Shown in pieces: positions 47,121-57,260 of a DNA stretch of 64,000 nucleotides (within the stretch, counting starts at the first letter, position 1; each line of letters starts with the position of its first letter). The translations under genes were made by a program, and so were the position numbers. The DNA is taken from NCBI GenBank assembly GCA_900708905.1, contig CAADRB010000036.1:1094536-1158535 (forward strand), written 5' to 3'. Source of the DNA: Hymenolepis diminuta (taxonomy: Eukaryota > Platyhelminthes > Cestoda > Cyclophyllidea > Hymenolepididae). The notes beneath the pieces were generated by a model. The model did not search any database. It was not told where the DNA came from and saw only the letters and a program-made list of their open reading frames with translations.

Positions 47121-47568
47121 TTGTTATGGAATTCTACCTGTCTCCTCCATAATGCTTTCTACTGCAAATCTTGTCTGGGCAGCCAGTGATGACTCGAAGT
47201 AGCAAAAATTAGTCAGAGAATATGTAAATATGTCAAATTCCATGCGAGATTCAGCCCCAATCGATTCTGACGCTACGCCCAAGTGTCTGGTGGACAAAAT
47301 GTCAGCATCTATACCTTAATCTGCATGATTTATGGCACTGGCGAGACCTGTCGAGTAGAATCGTTTTTTCCCCTATCCATGCTGCCGAATTTGACATTTT
47401 TCTCAGCAGTGTCCTTTCAACAGTATCGGTGTAAACAGTATCAAAAAGTGGGACATAAATAAGGCTCAGGTCCGCAGGCCCCATGATTCCTTTATATACT
47501 CTCAAGCTAAAGTTTCTGGGCCTCACATTGATCTCAGTCATGCTGGACCTATCCGAGGAATCTCTCAT
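47121..47568 (-). pseudogene. Disrupted coding segment, unknown family
   Basis: The minus-strand ORF 47302-47568 contains RPRNFSLRVYKGIMGPADLS and LFDTVYTDTVERTLLRKMSN. After a frame change the open reading continues (GIDADILSTRHLGVASES ... SLAAQTRFAVESIMEETG) to about 47121. The amino-acid composition is strongly protein-like across both pieces, so a frameshifted gene is likely. I do not recognise the family. Confidence 0.4.
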
Positions 47569-47757
47569 CCTGGTTGATTCTTATTCAAAGTGGCCTGAAT
47601 TATACTCATTACGTCTGCCACAACCGGTACTGTGATTAACAGCTTCCGCTAAGTTTCCGCCACTCATGGCGTACCAAAAATATTTTTTTCCAAAAACATC
47701 GTCCAGTTCTCTTCTACTCAATTTGGGGATCATTACTGTGCTCTAAATATCTCCCTT

Positions 47758-47979
47758 TTACACTCTCGGTCTAGTACCAACGGTCCGGATGAGCAACTTG
47801 TTGATAATGTGAAAAGGGCAACTTCTCGTGTCACCATGGGAGAAGACAATGGAAGGATTTCTCAATTCTTTGCAGATTGGCACCAAAAGATGCCTCACAT
47901 TGGTGTCAAAATCTGAGTGCGCCATTGCAAAAATCTCCTTAGTCTTAGCTTCTGAACCGAAAACGGATCTTGGACACAT
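47758..47979 (-). pseudogene. Disrupted coding segment, very weak MBD-like resemblance
   Basis: The minus strand encodes a 73-residue ORF with LLVPICKEL, then CPFHIINKLLIRTVG, then, across the frame end, GRYLEH. The order L-L-V-P, F-H-x-I-x-K, R-Y-L is that of the methyl-CpG-binding-like region of SETDB1 proteins. With the SET-like remnant at 46.3 kb this hints at a decayed SETDB1-like gene, but both matches are short. The opposite-strand ORF 47828-48052 is a shadow of it. Confidence 0.25.
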
Positions 47980-48127
47980 GTTACCTCCATCTGCCGTGGG
48001 ATCTCGAAACTCCAGAGACCTACCGCAATCTTTTGTTCGATCTTTCCTCTGAACCGTTACTTCTTACAAGATTTGAGGTGAAACCATGAATCATTTTTGT
48101 TAAAATGAATTAAATTGACAATTTTAA

Positions 48128-48225
48128 TTTTATTTTTTTATAAATTTTACAGATTTTTAAAATGAACTGAAATTATGGGTCGTTGCCTTGCAGTATTTTA
48201 AGTAAATTATTGAAATTCGCTTAAT
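48128..48225 (-). repeat. Short direct repeat, copy 2
   Basis: Diverged copy of 47030-47120, about 1.1 kb away (TAAATTTTACA...AAATTATGGGTCGTTG...TTATTGAAATTCGC). Confidence 0.5.
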
Positions 48226-48969
48226 CCCTTGCTACTACTGAGTTTGATGAATTTGTGGCTATTTTTAAGGCTAATAAGGCTCTAACATTAAAATTTTGAA
48301 ATTAAGAGAATTACCAATAAATTTTCCTAAAATTATAGGCATAAGAAGGTTTACATTGCGTAAACTCTAGTGAGCTCTGATATTTATAATATATTGGCTA
48401 GTCTCGTCTACTTGCTCAAGTTCCTATTAAGATTTGCTTGAATCTAAGTGACGGGATCAACAGGTTCGTATAATCATCAAGTTAACAAGCTCTGAATATT
48501 GAGGATATAAAATACGAAGAAAATCTGGTATCAAATCACGAAAAATTACTCTTTGATTATTAAATATTGAATTACATTCTTTATTAGAAAGTGACCAAAT
48601 CAATCCATACAGAATTTAAATTAATTGGGGCTCTTAACCTCTTAATTTTAATAAATACTTCTCCTCAGCTCCTTTTTTGTCCCTGTTAGGAAGCATTCGG
48701 AGGAATCCCACATACTTTAACTCTCGGGAACCGAATTATCAATTTTTGAATCTATACGTCCGCACCTCGATATGAGAGACAATCAGTGTGAAAAACAATC
48801 TCCGTAGATATCGGCTAACCATGCAACCAGGAATTTATCACATATCAAATCCTATATAAGGATATTTACTTTCTTGATGGAGGACCGTTGTTTTGACCTT
48901 CAGATCTTCTTCCATCTTCTTCCTGTGGTTTGAGTAGTTGCAGTTGAGAGTTAAAATGCTTTATCGTAA
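48226..48969. other. Intergenic, no recognisable feature
   Basis: AT-rich sequence between remnant blocks. No ORF with protein-like composition was seen. Confidence 0.4.
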
Positions 48970-49630
48970 TTTTTAAATGTTTGACTCAACCTCAAAATTT
49001 GTATTCATACAAAATAATAACTCAAATAATTTGCAAATTCGTTAGAATTATTGAAAAAGGTTGTTAATATTTAAATAATAGAATGCACTCATTTTCAACA
49101 TTAATGACCTATAAATTTGTAATGCATTTGTTAATTTTTACATGAAGGATGGAAAGTTAAGGCAATAGTATATTAATTTTACGATTACATGACTGTCAAA
49201 GGAGAAAGTTAGGAAAAGTGGAATTTAGAATGAATAACTGGCCCAAGTGTTCATATCATTATCGAAAAATACACTAACAAATGCAGGAAAAAAAAGAAGA
49301 CGCATAACGCTACGCGACAGAATAACCTCATGAGAATGCTAAAAAGGCCTTGAGAAATGAAGGAAATATTATTAGGAAAAGAATAAAAGATTTTGTACTA
49401 TTAGTTTTCATATAATAATTTACTGCAATCACCATAACTCGCGCCGTTAAGGGATGACACGTTGGGTTTCTATTACCTATTGAAATATTTGTGATTACGT
49501 TATTTTTTGTATTAGAGTTGTTCACAACTTTTTGGGATTTATTCTTTTCCCCTCGTCAAGATATATAAAATGTGTTTATCTTAGCGTCAGTCTTTATCGG
49601 ATTCCGATCTAGAAGATGTTGATCAGCAGA
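48970..49630 (-). pseudogene. Decayed coding module, copy 2
   Basis: Diverged direct copy of 44850-45600. The best-kept part is the minus-strand ORF at 49328-49525, with NISIGNRNPTCHPLTARV, which aligns with the corresponding peptide of copy 1. A separate minus-strand ORF just upstream (49648-49851, LLSSASLLVDENVRLANENL) may be a further exon of this copy; no counterpart was found next to copy 1. Confidence 0.45.
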
Positions 49631-49851
49631 TGATATCACTTATTAAACTATACAAACCGTCGGCCTATGAACGTGAGGTAATTTAAGATACGCACATATA
49701 GACTCATTTGTCCATGCGGCTCAAGCGTTACATGCAGATTTTCATTGGCTAATCTAACATTTTCGTCAACCAGTAGGGAAGCACTTGAGAGTAAGGAAAC
49801 ATACAATGACCAATGAGAAGCAGCCATTCTGATTTTATGAATAGTGGCCAT

Positions 49852-50619
49852 TGTGACAAGATTACTGTTTCCTCCTCTCTCGCTTTCTACAGTTACTCAG
49901 CTGAACAAAGAGCACAGAACTCGCTAACCCATCCCGAGTCCCATTTGCTCAGTGTTAATTCTTGTTCATTTCCTTACTAGGACAACAAAAAATATAGTAA
50001 TAAATAATTACTTGTTTCCATTGACGAAGTTAATATTTTGTTTTATATATTCATCTCAATATTATAGAAAACAATGCTTATCCCTTAAATTGGTTAAATA
50101 AACTTTTATGAGCTGTGTTTTACGGTACATAATTCGAGTTGTCAATACAATAAGTTTTCGCTATAAGTTGCAATTGGGTATATGGTAAGAAAAACTATCA
50201 TATATATAATTAATGTTATGTGCGTTAGACATTGCACTAGAAATAGGAAGACTAACAGCATACTAACATAGTTGACAACTTGACTAATATAAACTTCAAC
50301 ATAGATCACTTATTATTAAACACCTTCTCCATTGGAATAGTTTTTAAGCAGTGTGATTCGCAAAGATTTCAATAATATTTTGAAATAAAGACATTATTGT
50401 ACTTTAAGGCAGTTACTTTTAAGTACTGAACTGATATCATGCAATAAGTTTTAAATTTAGAAAAATATTATTTCTCATTTTCAACCTTTCGCAACTGCGG
50501 TGATCTAACACTAGAATATTAACTGACTAAGAATTAGAGAGATTTTTGAATTTTAGAAACTGATTTGTACACGTAGGTAAAGGCCTTATAGGGGAGCAAT
50601 ACTATCATCTGTACTCGTA
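49852..50619. other. Intergenic, no recognisable feature
   Basis: AT-rich sequence without ORFs over 60 codons. Confidence 0.45.
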
Positions 50620-51010
50620 TGCATACAAAGCAAAGGGAACTTATTCAAAATCGACAGAAATGGCAAATAGTCAAAAAACCAAAAATTGATGATATTAAAA
50701 GGACAAAAATAAAGAAGGTGTGATTGTTTATATCTTATCACTTGCTCTTTAGCCATTTTCCGTGTATATTCTCAAAAGAAGAAACGTATTCAGAATCGAC
50801 AAAACATGCAAAATCATAAAAAACAACAACAAAATTGAAAAGGCAAAAATAGAAGACTGATCTCTTCTAACTTGTCACTTGTTTACCTGTTTTTTTACCG
50901 TGTATATATACTTAATCAGAGAAATATGGACAAAACCGACGAAAGTCACAGAATCTCCGAATCCCATAAAAAGGAAATATCAATGATGTAAAAATGGTCT
51001 TATCAGACGT
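50620..51010 (+). repeat. Diverged tandem repeat, about 143-bp unit, 2.7 copies
   Basis: Recurrent landmarks show the array. AATCGACAG, AATCGACAA and AACCGACGA occur at about 50649, 50794 and 50934, spaced 145 and 140 bp. TTTTCCGTGTATAT and TTTACCGTGTATAT occur near 50757 and 50896, 140 bp apart. Each unit starts A-rich and ends T-rich. The copies are clearly diverged and the third is partial. No coding potential is apparent. Confidence 0.7.
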
Positions 51011-53159
51011 TTCCGAAATTATGTACAAACCCAAAAATATATCATTTACATATATAAAATAGTACGGCGAAAATCATCACATTTTTGCTCTCTGATTTGA
51101 AAGTTGTGTTCAATTAATCAATACCGATTTTACTCTTAGTTTCGAGACTGCATCTTGATTTTAAAGCGTATATCGATTAGTCTGCTTTATTTGTTTCATA
51201 CAAATATGTCTTTCAAAGTTGCGTACATTTGACATTTTACTCTGCCGTGGATCACAACGTACTTTTAAATTAATGGATTTTCTCTGGAAGAGGTTTACAC
51301 CTATGTAGAATTTTGTTCCCCTACATGTCCATTAAAATTAAGGTAATAAATATTCAAATAATTTCAATAAAATCAGATAAGTGGACAGTGAACAAGCTTT
51401 GATTTGCATTTTCTATTTTTTACCAACCGGAACCCAGTGAATTTTAACATTTGTTTCAAATAAGCACATCTGTATGAAGTCAATTACTGTTTTGAATTTG
51501 TACTACCAGGTAGACGTCTAATTTTGTGTCCATATTTTGTGGACTGTACCGCCTATACCTTGGATATGTTGTGGATACGGTGAATGTGATGCGTGTATAT
51601 ATGGCTCTTCCTATAAAGAGACGAATTGGGAACAGGTAAAGTTGGTGCAGGGGTTGAGTCTCAACGCGGTATGGGAAAGTTAGTCTGGAACAATCATACT
51701 ATTATAGATAATACATGGAAAAAAATTAATTTGAGGATTAAAGAGCCATTACAGTTATATGAGGTAAATGGAGAACTTATCTGAACTAGTTTTTGTTCCT
51801 ATGATAAATTTGTAAGTAAGATGTCAGACATCATAATGTTGATCAGTTTCTAAAAACTAGTGCAACTTGATATCGACTTTTAATTATATGGCATGAAAAA
51901 GTTCCATTAGCATCATTATAAAATAAGTATTTGGATTTAATATTTTACTTAAGTTATCTGCAATAGGTCTTTACGAAATATAAACCAGTTATTGAATAGT
52001 CCTCCATATCGGAAGTTTTTAGAATGCTCCTTGACGTTAACTAACAATTTGTTTGCTTTTTCCATTTATATTTTTAACATATTACAGTAATTATGTTTGA
52101 CCTTCGATCCAATACCTATTTGTAGTATACATATTTATATTTATACAAATATGACATAAGTTCTTGTATGAATTTCACAATTACTTACTTCAATATTAAT
52201 ATCGATCGCAATAAAGCATATAAATCAACTTTAAATATGAAAAGCGTCACAGGAGGAATGATCATTCCAAATAGGAAATAAAAATGGGGAAATTCGTTGA
52301 AGTTCAAGATGTTAAAATAGTTTTGGTTCAAATATCAGATCAGATTTTATACGCTATGCTCACTGCGTGTAATTAAATCCTTCACGTTCCGCATTTGCAA
52401 ATTTCAAGTGTCATGTTTGTTCTCCAGGAATGTTGGATAAAATTATTTCTACATCTTCATTTTGACGAACTTTTATGGTTGATTTTGCCATTATCACAAT
52501 ATTTTTAGCTTTTAATGACCAAGAAACTAGCCGTTTGATATGAATTTGGATGATTTCCACATACATATTCAATGTAACCTTCAAATAGGGTCCTGTCACA
52601 ATATCTAAGGGTAAAGAGGAATCTAAAGGACCCATAAAACTATAAAGAAATTTCTTTAGTAATGATCTTTGATCTATGATCGATTGTGTGCAAGATTCTC
52701 TAAGGAAAGCATTTCATCATATCATTTTTACGTAAACTCTACATTTGTGCTACATTATTGATTGAATCAATAGTCCAATCAAAGTCTCACTGAAATCTCG
52801 AGTAATATTAATTGAGAAATCAAATGGAAACCCATTACTGTGTGTTTTTAGTGAGAAAGTTCTTCGTTATGTTTGTAAACTATTCTTCAGATTTGAGTGA
52901 ATCTTAAAAGTGAAAATTTATACATGGAATCGGCCCGATGTAGGAGTTTCCAGAAGAGGAGAAATGCAAGTTAGTTACGCACATACCAAATTCAAATATG
53001 ACCTTGAAATATGACATAAATACAATAATGTGGATGTAAGGTTCATGGGAAATATTGCAGACAGGTACAATAAAATGTTATTTTCTGGAAGGAAATAATT
53101 AATGGAATATTTTACTCGAGTTAATATAAATTTGCATCTAAACACCTTCCCTTATAGCG
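51011..53159. other. Intergenic, no gene supported
   Basis: AT-rich sequence. The single ORF of note (52411-52635, minus) has no recognisable domain. Confidence 0.4.
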
Positions 53160-53710
53160 GAGCCTTATTCATAGAACTTCGCCCTCAGGTTCACTTAGAA
53201 TCTTGCCGTTTCAATTTTCTTTTCTGATGAACTATTTCTTTTTCAGTAGTTTCATTTAGCTTCAGTCGGCATCTTCATTCTATTAGTAATTCCACTGGAA
53301 ATTTTCCAACAGACAGTCGATTTGCAGTCGTCTATAAATTTATTTTTCCATTAGACCACATCTTTTTGGTTCAGATCCTTCGCTCTGAATGCCTTGAAAG
53401 GCATACTTCATTCAGTTTAGGGTTGCAAAAAATCTATATTTTCCATTTGATAAACCTAGTCCACTTTTAAATCTGATTTCACTTCTATGCCTACAGTAGA
53501 ATTCAGTTCCGGAAGCTGCTTTTTATATTTATATTCTTCTAGTTCAGCTTGTTCAGTACTTTTCTTTGAGTAGTCTCGATGATTTTTTTTATTCGCTTCA
53601 GCAACTTCAGTTTTCCTTCCAGCCAGGATCAGTTATATCCAATTCAGTCTGATTTTCACGAACTACTTCGTTCAGATCCGTTGATCATCATAACACACGC
53701 AATATTTCAT
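53160..53710 (-). other. TTCAG-rich stretch, possible decayed Lys/Glu-rich coding on the minus strand
   Basis: The pentamer TTCAG recurs many times between 53235 and 53680. On the minus strand this gives CTGAA-rich sequence that reads in places as charged, coiled-coil-like peptide (KKIIETTQRKVLNKLN near 53560). Frames change and stops occur. It may be an old repeat-coding exon or simply biased composition. Confidence 0.25.
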
Positions 53711-55604
53711 TTCATCCTCAAAACCCACGATTCTAAGGGAGCATTTCGTGCTACCATTTTTGAAGGAATCAGTCCCGGCACGCCCAAATCTCTAATGTAT
53801 TTCGTCAAGTCGGAGTAATAGTAGAGTCTGATTAGAGCTGTAGTTCATGATTGGATCACTTACTCGCACAGTCATTTAATACAACCTATTCACGTCATTA
53901 ACCTCATTCGTAGAGTAATTAATCATGGATTTTGGGGAATTCACTAAGTTGACCATCTGGGTCACGTATGTTTTGTATTCATTTATCGTTTAAACAGTAT
54001 TTTAGTATTCAAAATTTACGGTCAGCAAGCTTACGATAAAGCGAAAGGTGTTCTGGGGCTTTTATATTAGGTGGTATTTATAGGCTATGATTTGCATTTT
54101 CGTTTATTCCTTGCCTATTTAAAAATGTTCAGCTTCCAATCCTAAATAGTCGTAATTTCACTCCGTGATACCTTGTTATTGAACTCTGCTTGGCTATAAG
54201 ATCATATTTAATACCATCGCTCCACCGATGTCTTCGCAATTCGAAGTAAAAATGGTATTGTAATTTCATGACCAACTAACAATTCCAATAAATCGCCTCG
54301 GTAATAAGCTCTGAATGCAACAAATATGAATTCTCTCAGGGGTCCCTGAATTTGTTAGTAAAATTTACAACTGGAAACATTTGAATATGAGGTAGTGAAC
54401 CATCCAGTAAGTAAAATATACTCAAACTGTGACAACTAATCAGATGGAGTGAGGTCATTTTCATATCCTGACTTTATTTTACTGTTAATGTTCAAATATA
54501 TTCCCACGACTAAAATCATTATTTTATTTGTGATAGTAATAAAGCTTTGCAAACGGCTATTTTTGAAATTGTTCTGTATAAATATTTCGTTCAAAAGACA
54601 TTCTGTGATGAAAATTGGCATCGCATTTTTACCATCATCTTGCGTCAATCTGCCAGAGATAATCCTTATTCACATTTCAACCGTTTTACAATATGATCTG
54701 AAATATTCCTTAGACCTCACTACGTGTTGATTAATAAATATATAAATATTAAAAAATTATTTTCAAAATTGCGCATCATATTTTACTGTGAATTTATGTT
54801 GTATATTTATTATGACAGAAAATAATTAGCTAAAATTATTTTATTCAATACTACGTAAAATAGGGACAGACGGTGTTAAGTAAATGGATTTCCGCCCTGA
54901 AACAAGGATTTCGACTTTTCTTTGTTATCGGTTGGGTCGCCTGTCTTCAAAAATATTTTTCCCAATATTCTTGTAAGTGTGCAGCTTTGTGTTAAATTTT
55001 TCAGATATTGGTTTTTTAGTTAATATTTGTGTTAGTCTGCTTTTACTTAATCTAATTCAGTTCAAACATGTCCAGTTGAAGAAGAAAAATACATCTGAAT
55101 CGGTAAAAATCAAAAGTTCTTAAATGGTCACACTCTTGTTTTCAAATATTATATCGCCTTTTGTTAAAATATGTCGGCGAGATTTTTCTCTACTTATGGT
55201 GAGGAAAGCTTAATGAAACTAGTTTGGGTTAATTTAGCATGGGTTACTAAAGATAACTCAATGTGAAATCTAAAGAGATTTTCATTCCATAAATGCTTTT
55301 ATATGTGATATCACACTTTTTCTCTCCAGGCGATGTATTTAAAAATTTTACGAACCTTTCACTTGAACGCAAGGATAGTATGAATTCTGGATGCAATAAC
55401 AGTTATTCTCTCACTTGATATCAAGTTTTTATAACGTACCGAGCTATCACGTCTATATTACTAAATAAAGTATATGTGAAGTCATAATTTCTTGGAGCGA
55501 GCCTACTAATCGTTAACGTAATGACTTATTTTATTAATTTATGATTTAGTTCTTATAATCCTACCAGCCAGGCGAAAATCCAGTTAACTGTATAAGACTT
55601 TTAG
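53711..55604. other. Intergenic, no gene supported
   Basis: AT-rich sequence. Overlapping ORFs on opposite strands at 54436-54730 are hydrophobic and AT-driven and show no splice signals. Confidence 0.4.
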
Positions 55605-55736
55605 TTAATGAAAACGGAATTCAGTAGAGATAGTGAACACGACAATAATGAGTTTCCACTCATAAACAAAGGAATAAAGCCCAAATTGAGAAAAAGATTT
55701 TCCCTTGATAAGTCGAGGAAATATTTTTCCTCTCAG
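55605..55736 (+). CDS. Orphan exon candidate, 132 bp, charged peptide
   Basis: The open segment lies between a CTTTTAG acceptor and a CTCAG|GTAGTT donor. It is in phase 0 at both ends, giving 44 codons with RDSEHDNNEFPLINKGIKPK and LRKRFSLDKSRKYF. The charged, Ser-rich composition is unlike the hydrophobic AT-driven ORFs around it. The donor is weak and no partner exon was identified. Function unknown. Confidence 0.3.
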
Positions 55737-56095
55737 GTAGTTCAGATTTCATCAAGAAATAAATTTTATCATTCTCCTATTTTAAATAGAATGGCTATAT
55801 TATGGGGAATATAATTATGAAAGTAAATTTTCATTTACTGTTACTGGTGAAATTAAACACAAACTGAATGCATTGTAACTAGTCTATTGTTGGCTTTATT
55901 TTCAAGCCAAAAGCCTCCTTTTTTATCAAATTAGAATATACCGAAGATCAACAACAATTTATCATTTGAATATTGGCAATCTGACTTCCTTTTGTGATTT
56001 GAAAGTAACCCTTTTACATTTACTTGAAAAATACATTTTATTAAAATATTTATAATCCCAGCGGAATTCAAAAGACATTTTTCTCTCTGATGCAC
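55737..56095. other. Intergenic, no recognisable feature
   Basis: AT-rich sequence without a supported feature. Confidence 0.4.
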
Positions 56096-56374
56096 TTAAC
56101 AAAATTCCTTATATTTTAATGAACTTGAGATATTAAGGGCAAATTTAAGTGGACATGACTTAAAGGTCATCATCTCAGTGTGAACGATAGCTTTTCTTTT
56201 TATTCCAACATTTCCCACTATCTTAAGCTGATTAACTGGAAAGCTGAATTTGAGAGTCCTCAATCCCTCACACTTTATCGTAAATGATTCCGTTGTCTTT
56301 GATATTTGGATACCATTCTTTATTGAAAATTGTGGTGTATCTACTTCATCATTTGAAAAAATCACACAATGCAA
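56096..56374 (-). CDS. Orphan 92-codon ORF, coding-like, family uncertain
   Basis: One of the more protein-like ORFs of the right half. It contains SFTIKCEGLRTLKFSF, which faintly recalls the end of the PH-GRAM domain of myotubularins (D/I-x-C-K-x-x-R-x-L-x-F). The rest does not extend the match. No start context, intron or neighbouring exon supports a gene. It could be an exon, a relic or chance. Confidence 0.22.
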   Translation of the reverse strand: MHCVIFSNDEVDTPQFSIKNGIQISKTTESFTIKCEGLRTLKFSFPVNQLKIVGNVGIKRKAIVHTEMMTFKSCPLKFALNISSSLKYKEFC

Positions 56375-56986
56375 AAGATTTTAAGATATAATTTATTTTT
56401 TACAATTTCCCACCATTTGTGATTGTGTCCTTTTCATTTTGCTAAACTTTATGAACCATATAAAATAATATTGTAATTTATATTTACCCTTTCCGCTTTC
56501 AGAAAAATGTAATAAATATGTAAAACTTTTGAAGACTAAAAGTTGGTAAAGTTATTCGACCTAAATTTTGTTTACCAAACGAAAACATGATGCATTGTTT
56601 ATTTTTCTCCCAATTTGTAGCACTAATTTTATTATTTACGTGAAGAAGTCACGTTTAGACCTCAATGACGCAAGTATTACACAACATTTATCCTTGTTGT
56701 TTTACTCTCGCTATTTTTGAAGAACTTTCTACAGTTTTTCACAGGCGGAAATAAATAGTTAAGTAATTATTCAAATTATTGGCCTACGCAATTCAGTCAG
56801 AAACTGATTAGACATGTAGTACGTGCTAGTTCGTGACCGTCAGCTTTGGTTGACCTGTTTGTCTCATCGGGTAACTTGTAGCGGATGCTACACCAATAAG
56901 TCTTTTTGCTACACGTAAGTAATCCTCCTAAACAGTTCGAATAGCCTCTAGCAGAATCCTCTATTATCAATTCACTTCCAAATTAG
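56375..56986. other. Intergenic, no recognisable feature
   Basis: AT-rich sequence without a supported feature. Confidence 0.4.
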
Positions 56987-57260
56987 CTAAGCAGTGCCCA
57001 AAGTGATAAGAACCAGAAAGATGCTGGGTGGAGAGGGTTTATTGATCACTTCCTTGTACTTGTGAGTCAAAAGCTTAGTCATTAAATACAAAACCATGCT
57101 AGGCTGCAGAGATCTTGATTGCTGATTGGCTGAGGATGTCTCTGCACACACGCCGCGCTTGTTCTCAACGCGACCGGTTGCATCTCTGCACTTCCCTGAG
57201 AGTTCTAGCGCACGTGATTCAATCAGCCTTGTTAGCATTGTGAACCCCACAGACTATAGT
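56987..57260 (-). repeat. GC-richer island, possible solo LTR or repeat end
   Basis: This segment is clearly richer in GC than its surroundings (CGCGCTTGTTCTCAACGCGACCGG near 57155-57178). On the minus strand, a TTTGTATTTAATG stretch and then CAATAAACC occur in the order expected for promoter and poly(A) signals of a retrotransposon LTR. No partner copy, coding region or target-site duplication was found in the window. The 87-codon ORF here is probably incidental. Confidence 0.25.
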
